Part shown: positions 51,952 to 61,286 of the stretch, in pieces
How the letters are laid out: the number at the start of each line of letters is the position of its first letter
Position numbering within the stretch: the stretch's first letter is position 1
DNA from: Streptomyces sp. RPA4-2
Lineage (GTDB): Bacteria > Actinomycetota > Actinomycetes > Streptomycetales > Streptomycetaceae
NCBI RefSeq assembly: GCF_012273515.2
Contig: NZ_CP050975.2
Span: 1,054,001-1,118,000 of the forward strand
DNA: 64,000 nt
Direction: 5' to 3'
Notes under the pieces: generated by a model
The model's database searches: none
The model's input: only the letters and a program-made list of their open reading frames with translations
What the model was told of the DNA's origin: nothing
Program-made: the position numbers and the translations under genes

Positions 51952-53058
51952 TCAGACGACGACCGACTCCTCCAGCTCCTCCGCGGCCTCCCGTTCCCGT
52001 GCCGCCTCCCGCTCCCGCTCCCGCGAGCCGCCGGGCCGTTCTGGCTCCTCCGGCGGAACGAGCGCCGGCTCCTCCCGTACGGCTTTCCGGGCGCGCCCGC
52101 GCTCGACGGCACCGGCGACGGCCGTGACCAGCAGACCGACGACCAGCCAGACGACCAACGTCCCGATGTCGCCGGACAGTCCGTCCCGGCCGAAGTAGAG
52201 GAGGCTGCGGATGCCCTCGACGAAGCCGGCACCGTTCCAGAAGGAGTGCAGCGCGCCGAAGAAGCCGTTCTGCAGCTCGGGCCGGAACAGACCCCCGGAG
52301 CTGGTGAAGTTGAGCATCACGAAGAGCACCATCATGGCGAGGGTGGTCCACCGCTTGAGGAACGTGTGGAGGCCGACGCCGATGAAGAGGATGCCCGCCG
52401 AGTAGAGCCAGGCCACGCCCCACAGGCTCGCGAGGTCGTGGTGCGCGAGATGGAACACGGGTCCGGCGAGCAACGCGCCGATGGCGCCCACCACCGCCGA
52501 GACCCCGACGGCCAGCAGGGCCCGTATGCGCAGCGGCAGCTCCGCGCCGGCGGCGCCGAGCGCGGCGACGGACGCGTAGGACCCGATGCTCAGCGCGATC
52601 AGGAGGAAGAACAGGCCCTGGCCCGTGGGGTCGTCGGCGACGGTCGGGGCGACGTCGGTGACCTTCAGCACCTCGCCCTGCCGGGCGGCGACCGGTGTGA
52701 AGACCCTCTCGACAGCCGTGGCGCCCATGTCGGACGCGGCGGTGGCGACCACGAGTTCGGGTGACCCGGCCCCCGGCACATAGGCGCCCGTGATGTCACG
52801 GGACCTGAGCAGACCGACCGCCTCGGCGCGCGTCGCCACGGTCCGTACGTCGAGCTTGCCCCCCGCCGCGTCCTTGACGGTCTGGGCGAACACCTTCGTC
52901 TCGGCACCGGAGCCCACGACGGCCACCGGGAGATGGTGCGGCTCGGGCGTGACGAACGCACCCATATAGGCCAGCCCCATGCCGAGACACATCAGCAGCG
53001 GGGTGACCAGGTGCGTGAGCACATGGCGCAGGGCCGGTGAGCGCAGTCCGGTGACCAC
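51952..53058 (-). CDS. Membrane protein of the YhgE/Pip, DUF3533-like type
   Basis: A 368-residue membrane protein. One N-terminal helix (LVTPLLMCLGMGLAYMGAF) is followed by a large extracytoplasmic domain (to about 160) and five more hydrophobic segments. The C-terminus is charged (SREREREAAREREAAEELEE), suggesting a coiled coil in the cytoplasm. This layout fits the YhgE/Pip and SNG1-like (DUF3533) membrane proteins related to ABC-2 permeases. GTG 53058 is chosen because AAAGGAGG lies five bases upstream; an ATG at 53085 would fall in the operator. It diverges from a MarR gene and is probably its target. Confidence 0.8.
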   Translation of the reverse strand: MVTGLRSPALRHVLTHLVTPLLMCLGMGLAYMGAFVTPEPHHLPVAVVGSGAETKVFAQTVKDAAGGKLDVRTVATRAEAVGLLRSRDITGAYVPGAGSPELVVATAASDMGATAVERVFTPVAARQGEVLKVTDVAPTVADDPTGQGLFFLLIALSIGSYASVAALGAAGAELPLRIRALLAVGVSAVVGAIGALLAGPVFHLAHHDLASLWGVAWLYSAGILFIGVGLHTFLKRWTTLAMMVLFVMLNFTSSGGLFRPELQNGFFGALHSFWNGAGFVEGIRSLLYFGRDGLSGDIGTLVVWLVVGLLVTAVAGAVERGRARKAVREEPALVPPEEPERPGGSREREREAAREREAAEELEESVVV

Positions 53059-53080
53059 GGAACCTCCTTTGATTGGCATA

Positions 53081-53103
53081 TACAACCATCCATCAAGTTG
53101 TAC
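53081..53103. promoter_or_regulatory. MarR-type operator
   Basis: TACAAC (53081-53086) and GTTGTA (53098-53103) are perfect six-base arms with an 11-base spacer, and a third TACAAC lies at 53106. The array fills the gap between the MarR gene and the divergent membrane protein gene. Confidence 0.65.
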
Positions 53104-53132
53104 TATACAACCAGAAGAGCGAGGGAGGTCCC

Positions 53133-53618
53133 ATGAAGGCAGCCGAAGGGCCCGATGAGACCGTCGTCACCACCGGTGCGGCGGCCGTCGAGACCATCCA
53201 GCGCGAGATGACGGCCTTCGCCCGGCGCGCCAGGGCCTCGGCCGGGCGCATGCACCCGGAGCTGTCGCTCGTCTCGTACACCCTGCTCGGCCACCTGGAG
53301 GAGAGCGGCGGCTGCCGTGCGACCGACCTGGCCGCGCACTACGCGCTGGACAAGTCCACGGTGAGCCGTCAGGTGGCGGTGCTGGAACGGGCCGGGCTCG
53401 TCGAGCGGCGGCTCGACCCGGACGACCACCGGGTACAGGTACTGCAGCTGACGGAGGCGGGCACCCGGATCCTCGCCCAGGTCACGGAGAGCCGGCGGAT
53501 CGCCTTCCGCGAGCGGCTCGCGGACTGGCCGGCAGAGGACCTGGAGCGGTTCGCCGCGTATCTGGTGCGGTACAACACCACGTCCGGGGCGTCCGCCAGG
53601 AAGGCGCGGGAGAGCTGA
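53133..53618 (+). CDS. MarR-family transcriptional regulator
   Basis: A 161-residue MarR protein with the winged HTH (SLVSYTLLGHLEESGGCRAT, LDKSTVSRQVAVLERAGLVE, RRLDPDDHRVQVLQLTEAG) flanked by dimerisation helices. ATG 53133 has GGGAGG upstream. Divergent from a YhgE/Pip-like membrane protein, with a shared TACAAC/GTTGTA operator: a simple repressor-exporter type unit. The ligand is unknown. Confidence 0.92.
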   Translation: MKAAEGPDETVVTTGAAAVETIQREMTAFARRARASAGRMHPELSLVSYTLLGHLEESGGCRATDLAAHYALDKSTVSRQVAVLERAGLVERRLDPDDHRVQVLQLTEAGTRILAQVTESRRIAFRERLADWPAEDLERFAAYLVRYNTTSGASARKARES

Positions 53619-53627
53619 CGAGTCCTC

Positions 53628-53660
53628 CGGCGGGAGGTGCCCTCAAGGCGCCTCCCGCCG
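53628..53660. terminator. Bidirectional terminator between the MarR and acetyltransferase genes
   Basis: GGCGGGAGG-T-GCC and GGC-G-CCTCCCGCC pair around CTCAA with a single T/G mismatch (53628-53660). The flanking genes are convergent. Confidence 0.8.
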
Positions 53661-53715
53661 CCGTCCGGGCGCCGGGCGACCCCCGTGCGCCGCCCGACGC
53701 CCACGGCCCCGGTCG

Positions 53716-54447
53716 TCAGCGGGCTCCCACGGTCTGCCCGTCCGCCAGGTGTTCGGGTACCCGCGCGGCCAGGAAGCGGGTCGTGCGCCGCAGTTCGAAG
53801 CCCAGGGACTCGTAGAGACGGATCGCGCCGGTGTTCTCGGCCGCGGTGTGCAGGAACGGCGTCTCGCCCCGCTCGCGTATCCCGTGCGCGACGGCGAGGA
53901 TCAGCCGGGAGGCCAGGCCCTGGCCGCGGAAGTCCGGGTCGGTGCAGACCGCGCTGATCTCGGTCCAGCCCGGCGGGTGCAACCGCTCCCCCGCCATGGC
54001 GATCAGCGCACCGCCCCGGCGGATCCCGAGGTAGGTGCCGAGTTCGACGGTGCGCGCCAGGAAGGGGCCGGGCCTGGTGCGCTCCACCAGGTCGAGCATC
54101 TCCGGTACGTCGGCGGAGCCGAGCCGTACCGCTTCGGCGTCCGGCGCCGCGGCGAGCCCGGCGTCGACGAGCTGGACGCCGTCGATGCTGAAGGTCAGCT
54201 CCCAGCCGTCCGGCGTCGACCCGTTGAACCCGGCCAGCGGAGCCTCGCCGCCCGGACCCACGAGGGCCGCGAGGTCCGCCCAGTCGTCCGCGTCGGGGAC
54301 GTCGGGCAGGGCCAGCCACGGGGATACGTCGACGGCGTAGCGCAGGACGCGGCCGCGGCGTTCGGCGAAGTGGGCGTGCGGGCCGGTCAGCGAACCGAGG
54401 GCGGGGTTGTCCAGCGGGTGCGCGGCCGCGGTACGGGCGTCGTTCAT
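53716..54447 (-). CDS. GNAT-family N-acetyltransferase
   Basis: A 243-residue acetyltransferase with an N-terminal extension of about 130 residues (WLALPDVPDADDWADLAALV) before the GNAT core. The core holds the acetyl-CoA motif ISAVCTDPDFRGQGLASRLI and the tail motif NTGAIRLYESLGFELRRTTR. This FR47-like arrangement is frequent in actinobacteria; substrate unknown. ATG 54447 overlaps the preceding quinone-oxidoreductase stop by four bases, so the two are co-translated. Confidence 0.9.
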   Translation of the reverse strand: MNDARTAAAHPLDNPALGSLTGPHAHFAERRGRVLRYAVDVSPWLALPDVPDADDWADLAALVGPGGEAPLAGFNGSTPDGWELTFSIDGVQLVDAGLAAAPDAEAVRLGSADVPEMLDLVERTRPGPFLARTVELGTYLGIRRGGALIAMAGERLHPPGWTEISAVCTDPDFRGQGLASRLILAVAHGIRERGETPFLHTAAENTGAIRLYESLGFELRRTTRFLAARVPEHLADGQTVGAR

Positions 54448-55364
54448 CGGGCGACCTCGATCACGATCTTGCCGCGCGCATGGCCGTCCTCGACCGTGCG
54501 CAGCGCCTCGGCGGCCCGGTCCAGCGGGAAGGTCCCGGTCACGAAGGGCCGGAGCCGGCCGTCGACCACGAGCCGCGCCACCTCGTCGAGGACGGCGGCC
54601 GTGCGGGCCCGCTCGACGCCCGCTCCGCCGAGCCGCGCGACCGTCTCCCGGTCGGCGCCGGTGATCAGCTTCGTCCGGTCGGCCAGCAGGGTCGCCGCGG
54701 CCTCCAGCACCTCGCCGCCGACGAGGTCGAGGACACCGTCCACACCGTCCGGCGCCGCCGCCGCCACCCGCTCGGCCAGGCCGGGTCCGGACGGGACGTG
54801 CACGGCGCCGAGCGACTCGACGAAGTCCTTCTTGCCGTCGCTCGCGACCCCCACCACGCGCAGTCCGAGCACGTGCGCGATCTGCGCGGCCGCGACGCCC
54901 ACACCGCCGCCCGCGCCGGTGATCAGCACGGTCGCGCCGGAGGGCAGGCCGAGCTGGTGGATCGCGTCGTACGCCGTCGCCGCCGCGACGGGCAGCGTCG
55001 CCGCGTCCGTGAACGACAGCGCGGCGGGCTTGTGGGCGGTCACCGTCGTGGGCAGCAGGGCGTAGTCGGCGTATCCGCCGGTCACCGGGTTGCCGAAGAC
55101 CTCGTCCCCCACCGCGAACCCGGTCACGTCGGGGCCGGTCTCCTCGACCACTCCCGCGACCTCGTTGCCGAAGACGGCCGGAAGCTCGCGGGCCGCGGCG
55201 CCGGGGCGCCGGTAGCCCGTCCGCTGCTTCCAGTCGACGGGGTTCACACCCGCCGCGCGGACGGCGACGAGTACCTGGCCGGCTCCCGGGCTCGGCCGGT
55301 CCTGTTCCACCAGGGCCTCGGCCTCGGGGCCGCCGTACCGGGTGAAGACGTACGCCTTGGGCAT
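54444..55364 (-). CDS. NADP-dependent quinone oxidoreductase (zinc-free MDR)
   Basis: A 306-residue medium-chain reductase: MPKAYVFTRYGGPEAEALVE, GVNPVDWKQRTGYRR, PAVFGNEVAGVVEETGPDV, LPVAAATAYDAIHQLGL and nucleotide-binding VLITGAGGGVGVAAAQIA. No zinc ligands are present. These enzymes reduce quinones or alkenal double bonds with NADPH. ATG 55364 is preceded by GAGGAAG. It is the first of a two-gene unit with the acetyltransferase. Confidence 0.92.
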   Translation of the reverse strand: MPKAYVFTRYGGPEAEALVEQDRPSPGAGQVLVAVRAAGVNPVDWKQRTGYRRPGAAARELPAVFGNEVAGVVEETGPDVTGFAVGDEVFGNPVTGGYADYALLPTTVTAHKPAALSFTDAATLPVAAATAYDAIHQLGLPSGATVLITGAGGGVGVAAAQIAHVLGLRVVGVASDGKKDFVESLGAVHVPSGPGLAERVAAAAPDGVDGVLDLVGGEVLEAAATLLADRTKLITGADRETVARLGGAGVERARTAAVLDEVARLVVDGRLRPFVTGTFPLDRAAEALRTVEDGHARGKIVIEVAR

Positions 55365-55624
55365 CCTGCTTCCTCGCTCTCCCTCGCTGTCACCGGTGGC
55401 GGGGGCGCACCGGGGTCGGCATGGGGGCAAGGACGATCACGCCGCGGCTATTCCCCGACCTCGGCAGCGTTCATCCGTCCGCAATGATTCGCGGCCTCGC
55501 CCGGGGACGGAGCACGGCCGCGGGCCACGTACGGTGGAAGGCGCACGCGCCGGGGAACGCGTGCGCACCGATCCCGCTCGATCTGCGGGCCGTCGCACCG
55601 GGCGGCCTGGAGGCAACCAGTCCC

Positions 55625-56222
<598 letters not shown>

Positions 56223-56230
<8 letters not shown>

Positions 56231-57038
56231 CACGACCGCCTCGCCGAGCGGCCTCGTACCCGCGAAGCCCCTCGAGCCCCCGGCCACGGGCGCCTTCGTC
56301 CCCGTCACGAGCTTCGCCGTGCCGGGGCGGATCGCCGTGAGCGGCCAGACCGCCGCCACCTGGCGCGAGGCCACGATCACCGACATCCGCCGGGAGACAC
56401 CGCACGCCACCACCTTCCGGTTCGCGGTACCGGGCTGGCCGGGGCACCTGCCCGGCCAGCACCTGATGCTGCGGCTGACCGCCGCGGACGGCTATGTGGC
56501 GCAGCGCCACTACTCCATCGCGTCGCCGCCCGACGACACCGGGCACATCGAGCTCACCCTCGACCATGTCGAGGGGGGTGAGGTCTCCGGCTGGTTCCAC
56601 ACCGTGGCCGCGCCGGGGGACACGGTCGAGGTCCGGGGCCCGCTCAGCGGGTTCTTCGCCTGGCCCGGCGACCGGCCGGCGCTGCTCGTCGGCGCCGGCT
56701 CCGGTGTCGTACCGCTGATGTCGATGCTGCGCCACCACCGGCTGCGGGGACTGGACGTGCCGTTGCGGCTGCTCGTCTCCACGCGCAGCCCCGAGGAGCT
56801 GATCTACGCGCGGGAGTACGGCGCGGAGACGACGGCCGTCTTCACCCGTGGCGCCCCGGAGGGTGTGGCCGTCGGACGTCTGGCGGCCGCGCATGTGGCA
56901 CCACTCCTGGCAGCACAGCCTCCTGGTGGGTGGGAGGCCTATGTGTGCGGCTCCAACGGGTTCGCCGAACACGCGTCGCGGCTGCTGGTGGAGGCGGGGC
57001 AGCCCGTGGACCGGATCCGCATCGAGCGCTTCGGCTGA
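56223..57038 (+). CDS. FAD-dependent ferredoxin-type oxidoreductase
   Basis: A 271-residue ferredoxin-reductase-like protein. The FAD-binding beta barrel has VAQRHYSIASPPDDTGHIEL (RxYS motif) and the NAD domain has LLVGAGSGVVPLMSMLRHHR and YVCGSNGFAEHASRLL. There is no iron-sulfur domain. GTG 56223 overlaps the molybdopterin protein gene by eight bases, so the two are coupled. It presumably passes electrons from NAD(P)H to the molybdoenzyme (inference from coupling). Confidence 0.9.
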
Positions 57039-57077
57039 ACCGGGCACGTCGCCCAGCGAGGTCAGGGCGCGTCAAGC

Positions 57078-57128
57078 GGTCCAGGGGCATCGGGGGTCCA
57101 GGCGCATCGGGGGTCCAGGCGCATCACG
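57078..57128. repeat. Three 17-bp tandem repeats
   Basis: Units beginning GGTCCAGG and ending GCATCGGG or GCATCACG, at 57078-57094, 57095-57111 and 57112-57128, in the 130-base gap between two convergent genes. Confidence 0.85.
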
Positions 57129-57168
57129 TGCCGCGGTCCGGCCGCCGGTCCGACGCCCGGGTGCCCTG

Positions 57169-58062
57169 TCAGCCGTGCGGAACCACCGCCACCGCGCACG
57201 GGGCGTGCCGGATCAGCGAGCGCACGGAGCGGCCCGGGCCGGTGCCCGCCTCGCGCCCCACGACCAGCAGGCCGGCCCGTGCGGACGCCCTCAGGAGGTG
57301 CGGTCCGGGGTGCCCTTGGACGACATGCTCGCGGACCGTCGTCCCGGGGAACCTGCGGCGCCACGGCTGGAGGGTGCCGGCCAGCCCCCGGCCCTCGCCG
57401 TCCCCGCGCTCGGCCGTGTCCTCGGGCCGGGGCCCACGGGCCGCGCGGGCGTACGGGTCGCACCGGGTCCACGCGTGCACCACGTGCAGCGGCGCCGAAC
57501 GGAAGGCGGCCGTGTCGAAGGCGTAGCGGATCAGGTCGTCGGCCGGCCGGTCCACGTCGAGTCCCAGCACCACCGGCAGGTAGGGAGCCGAGTCGGGCGG
57601 TGAACCGTCGGTGACGGGTGTCCTTTCGTCCTCGGGGAGTTCACCCGCGCGCACCACCACGACCGGACGTGCGGCACGGGCCGTGACGGCGAGGGCGACC
57701 GAACCGACTTCGAAGCCCGCGAACCCGGTGGAGCCGCGTGAACCGACGACCAGGGTCTCCGTGTCCGCGGCGGCGGCCAGCAGGGCCTGCACCGCGGGTG
57801 TCCCGGTGCGCCGGGCGATGATGTCCAACGCCGGGTGCGCGTAGGAGAGCTGGATGGCCGCCCGGTCGAGTGCGGTGCGGGTGCGCCCCGCGGGGACGTC
57901 GACGTCCGGGACCCGGCCGGAGACGGCCGACCCGGTCCCCGCGTGCAACAACCGCAGGGGGAGCCGACGGCGACGTGCCTCCCTGGCGGCCCAGTCGGCC
58001 GCGTCGAGACTGGTCGGCGAGCCGTCGATACCGACGGTGATGGAGCGTGTGCCGGTACTCAT
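57169..58062 (-). CDS. Universal stress protein, two UspA domains
   Basis: A 297-residue tandem UspA protein. The first domain (about 7-140) begins SITVGIDGSPTSLDAADWAA and has the ATP-binding LVVGSRGSTGFAGFEVGSVA; the second (about 160-297) begins PVVLGLDVDRPADDLIRYAF and ends LLVVGREAGTGPGRSVRSLI. The first domain keeps the G-2x-G-9x-G-(S/T) nucleotide signature; the second reads GREAGTGPGRS. In Streptomyces such proteins cluster with dormancy- or redox-linked genes. ATG 58062. Confidence 0.9.
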   Translation of the reverse strand: MSTGTRSITVGIDGSPTSLDAADWAAREARRRRLPLRLLHAGTGSAVSGRVPDVDVPAGRTRTALDRAAIQLSYAHPALDIIARRTGTPAVQALLAAAADTETLVVGSRGSTGFAGFEVGSVALAVTARAARPVVVVRAGELPEDERTPVTDGSPPDSAPYLPVVLGLDVDRPADDLIRYAFDTAAFRSAPLHVVHAWTRCDPYARAARGPRPEDTAERGDGEGRGLAGTLQPWRRRFPGTTVREHVVQGHPGPHLLRASARAGLLVVGREAGTGPGRSVRSLIRHAPCAVAVVPHG

Positions 58063-58295
58063 CGCCTCCTCCCTTGCCGCGGGCCGGAGTTGGTGGCGCG
58101 CCACTGGGCGTCGAGTGCTGCTGGGCGGGAATGCGTCATGGTGGCTCCTGTTTGGCCGCACGAAGTGGTTCGCGGGTTCCACAGGGGGTGCGGATCATTC
58201 GTACGGCGGCAGAATCACCGTACGGATTCTCCGTGGACGCTCGCGGCCGTACGCGGTGCGCCGTGAAAAGGGTGGAGCGGGGCAGGGAGGTGACG

Positions 58296-58877
58296 ATGCG
58301 TACGCGGGTACGCGGCTGGCGCTGGCGCCGCAGTCCGTTGCGCCGCCGTTGTGACGTCTTGGAGGCGTGGGCGCTGCTGGCCGTCGTCGTGCTGCTGGTC
58401 GTCGGCGCGCCGCTGGCCGGGGTGGCCGTGGGATGGCGGGTGTACGACGACGCGCGGGCGCGGGCCGCCACGCAGCGGGCCGAGCGGCACCTGGTGACCG
58501 CCATGGTCGTCGAGGACGCGCCCCCCGCCGTGCCCTCACCGACCGGACGACAGCCCTCGTGCCCGGTGAGGGTGCGCTGGACCGAGCCGGGCGGGGACTC
58601 GCGCACCGGCCTGGCCCAGGTCCCCGCGGGAGCCCGGCGGGGTGAGCACACCCGCATCTGGCTGGACTCCGGCGGCCGCCGGGTCGGCCCACCGATGAAC
58701 GCGTCCACGGTCTGGCAACACACCCTGATGGCGGGCCTGTTCACCGCCGGGGCCGCCGGGACCGTCGTCATGGGCGTCCACTTCGCCGGACGGCGGGCCT
58801 CGGCAAGCCGCCGCCTCGCCGAGTGGGAGCGGGACTGGGAACGCACCGGGCCGGAATGGCGGCGATACACGCCCTGA
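58296..58877 (+). CDS. Rv1733c-family membrane protein
   Basis: A 193-residue protein with an Arg-rich start (MRTRVRGWRWRRSPLRRRCD), a first membrane helix (AWALLAVVVLLVVGAPLAGV), an extracytoplasmic beta-rich domain (VRVRWTEPGGDSRTGLAQVP) and a second helix (GLFTAGAAGTVVMGVHFA) before a charged tail. This is the layout of the Rv1733c-type family of actinobacteria. Divergent next to a universal stress protein, it fits the dormancy-like set seen with Rv1733c. ATG 58296 has GGGAGG upstream. Function unknown. Confidence 0.82.
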   Translation: MRTRVRGWRWRRSPLRRRCDVLEAWALLAVVVLLVVGAPLAGVAVGWRVYDDARARAATQRAERHLVTAMVVEDAPPAVPSPTGRQPSCPVRVRWTEPGGDSRTGLAQVPAGARRGEHTRIWLDSGGRRVGPPMNASTVWQHTLMAGLFTAGAAGTVVMGVHFAGRRASASRRLAEWERDWERTGPEWRRYTP

Positions 58878-59042
58878 CGTGCGCGGCCCCTTCCGGGCAT
58901 GGGCGACCGGACGCGGGGCAGAAGGGCCGGTGGCCCGCGCCACCGGGGCGTGGGCGGACGCGGAACCAGGCATGGCGGCCTTCCGGCGGCCCACGTACGG
59001 TGTGATCATCCGCAGCCGCGACGTCTTCAAAGGTGGTCCTTC

Positions 59043-60008
59043 ATGGCCCTGTTCGACCTCCCCCTCGACGAGCTCCGCGAGTACCGCAGCGCCTCGGCCG
59101 AGCCCGAGGACTTCGACGACTTCTGGGCCAAGACCCTCCAGGAGACGCGTGAACACGGCCTGGACGCCCGGTTCGAGCCCGTCGAGACCCGCCTCAGGAC
59201 CGTCGAGGTGTACGACGTCACGTACGCCGGGTTCGGCGGGCACCCGGTCAAGGGCTGGCTCACCCTGCCGGCCGGGGCCGACGCGCCGCTGCCCGCGGTC
59301 GTCGAGTTCGTCGGGTACGGCGGCGGCCGCGGCCTCCCCCACACGCATCTGCTGTGGGCCTCGGCGGGCTTCGCGCACTTCGTGATGGACACGCGGGGCC
59401 AGGGCAGCGCCTGGGGCGGCGGAGAGACCCCGGACCCGGTGGGCAGCGCGCCCGCCTACCCCGGCTACATGACCCGCGGTATCGACGCGCCCGAGAACTA
59501 CTACTACCGCCGGGTGTTCACCGACGGGGTGCGCGCGGTGGAGGCGGTCCGCTCGCACCCGCTGGTCGACCCGGCGCGCACGGCGGCCGTCGGCGCGAGC
59601 CAGGGCGGCGGCATCACGATCGCGGTGGGCGGTCTCGTCCCCGACCTGGCCGCGATCGCTCCCGATGTGCCGTTCCTGTGCGACTTCCCGCGCGCGACGA
59701 CACTGACCGACCGGCATCCCTACCGGGAGATCGGCAGCTACCTCAAGACCCACCGCGGCCGTGCCGACGACGTCCGGCGCACCCTCTCCTACTTCGACGG
59801 CGTGCACTTCGCGGCGCGCGGCAGCGCCCCGGCGCTCTTCTCGGCAGGTCTGGAGGACCAGACCTGCCCGCCGTCCACGGTCTTCGCCGCGTTCAACGCC
59901 TGGGGCCACGAGGAGAAGACGATCGAGGTCTACGACTTCAACGACCACGAGGGCGGGGGTCCTTACCAGGAGGCGGCCCAGCTCGAGTGGCTCCCCTCGC
60001 ACCTCTAG
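59043..60008 (+). CDS. Acetylxylan esterase / cephalosporin-C deacetylase (CE7)
   Basis: A 321-residue CE7 serine esterase. It has the start MALFDLPLDELREYRSASAE, FVMDTRGQGSAWGGGETPDP, the nucleophile elbow VGASQGGG (Ser186) and the acid/base region FSAGLEDQTCPPSTVFAAFN followed by FNDHEGGG with the catalytic His. It has no signal peptide, as is usual for the family, and deacetylates imported xylo-oligomers, sugars or cephalosporins. ATG 59043 is preceded by AAAGGTGG. Convergent with the PI-PLC gene, seven bases away. Confidence 0.93.
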   Translation: MALFDLPLDELREYRSASAEPEDFDDFWAKTLQETREHGLDARFEPVETRLRTVEVYDVTYAGFGGHPVKGWLTLPAGADAPLPAVVEFVGYGGGRGLPHTHLLWASAGFAHFVMDTRGQGSAWGGGETPDPVGSAPAYPGYMTRGIDAPENYYYRRVFTDGVRAVEAVRSHPLVDPARTAAVGASQGGGITIAVGGLVPDLAAIAPDVPFLCDFPRATTLTDRHPYREIGSYLKTHRGRADDVRRTLSYFDGVHFAARGSAPALFSAGLEDQTCPPSTVFAAFNAWGHEEKTIEVYDFNDHEGGGPYQEAAQLEWLPSHL

Positions 60009-60015
60009 CGGGAGT

Positions 60016-61065
60016 TCATCCCGCCGTTCCGCGCGGTACGACCGTCGCGAGCACGGCGGGCAGGGGGTACCAGTCCGCCGACACCACGCTGGCGTGCCGC
60101 GCGGCGAGGAGGGCGACGCGTTCCTGCGCCTGGGCCTGGGTGGGGTTGGTGCCGTCGATGGCGGGCGGCACGTTCTGGGCGTCGGTCATGACGACGAGGT
60201 AGTGGCGCTCGTCGTACCAGGCCGTGTCGATCGTGCCGCCCGCGTAGGCGGCGGCGTCGCCGTCGTACATCACGAACCAGGGGCGGATGGTCGTGTCGGT
60301 GTAGCGGGTGCGCGGGTCGCCCGCGGTCGCGCCGTGGACGGCGGGGAAGGCGGACGCCTCGCGCAGCCGGCCGGCGGCGGCGAGGTCACGGAGGTGGGTG
60401 GCGTACTCGCGGTCCGTCCAGAGCGAGTCGAGGGGGTTGCTCTCCTCGACGGTGCCGGGAATGAGTTCGACGACGAACTTGCCCGCGAGCGCCGAACGGG
60501 CGGGCCAGCCGTCCGCCTGGACGGCCGAGTCGAGGTCGGGATGGGAGCCCACGACGTCGGCGGGGCGCAGCAGCGCGTCGCCGAGTTTCGCCGTCAGCAG
60601 GGCGTCCAACTGGGTGGGTCCGCGGCCGATGTTGGCCGCGAAGCCGTCCTTCATCTCGATCTTCAGCTGGATCGGCCGGTGCCCCGGGTGCGCGTCGTGC
60701 CACGCACGGATGTCGGAGAGGCAGCCGGGGAGATCGCGGTTGACGGACTTGTTGCGCAGCTCGGAGGCGTTCGCCGCGTTCTCGCAGTTGTTGTCGTTGC
60801 CGATCGGGTTGCTGTGCGAGACGCGCCAGGAGGCCCCGAACACGTTGGTCCACACGTCGAGTTCGAGCATCCCGGCGCCGGAGTCCAGCGCGTCGGCGAA
60901 GTAGGGGTACTTCGCCTTGTCGTAGGAGTTGTGGACACCCACCGAGGTGCTGGAGGAGTACGAGAGATCCGCGGCGCTCGCCCCGGGGGACGTGGTCAGG
61001 GCGATGGCTCCCGCCGTCGCCACCGCGATCCCCGTACGTGTCAACACCCTCACATGTCTGCGCAT
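60016..61065 (-). CDS. Secreted phosphatidylinositol-specific phospholipase C-like protein
   Basis: A 349-residue secreted enzyme. Signal peptide: MRRHVRVLTRTGIAVATAGA to about Ala31. The catalytic X-domain has SVGVHNSYDKAKYPYFADAL with His45 as general acid/base, MLELDVWTNVF with metal-binding Glu/Asp and WRVSHSNP with His84. These match the Ca2+-dependent PI-PLC-type proteins of Streptomyces rather than the Bacillus type (inference). The C-terminal part (TQAQAQERVALLAARHASVV) is family-like. ATG 61065 has GGGGGAA upstream. Role may be extracellular lipid attack. Confidence 0.85.
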   Translation of the reverse strand: MRRHVRVLTRTGIAVATAGAIALTTSPGASAADLSYSSSTSVGVHNSYDKAKYPYFADALDSGAGMLELDVWTNVFGASWRVSHSNPIGNDNNCENAANASELRNKSVNRDLPGCLSDIRAWHDAHPGHRPIQLKIEMKDGFAANIGRGPTQLDALLTAKLGDALLRPADVVGSHPDLDSAVQADGWPARSALAGKFVVELIPGTVEESNPLDSLWTDREYATHLRDLAAAGRLREASAFPAVHGATAGDPRTRYTDTTIRPWFVMYDGDAAAYAGGTIDTAWYDERHYLVVMTDAQNVPPAIDGTNPTQAQAQERVALLAARHASVVSADWYPLPAVLATVVPRGTAG

Positions 61066-61286
61066 GTTCCCCCTGCCTCTCCCGCATCGGTGGTCAACCG
61101 ACGTGCAGCGTAGGGGTGTTGGGTAACATCCGGAAGAGCCCGTGATGACGGGAGGGCGGACACCGCACCACGCGGCGGGAGGTTCGCCGCGGCCTGGCGG
61201 AGGACGGATGCGGTGCGGCCACTTCCACCCGGTCCGACCAGTCGGTATGTTCGGGTCCGGTGTCCCTACGGATGACGGAGGTCTCC

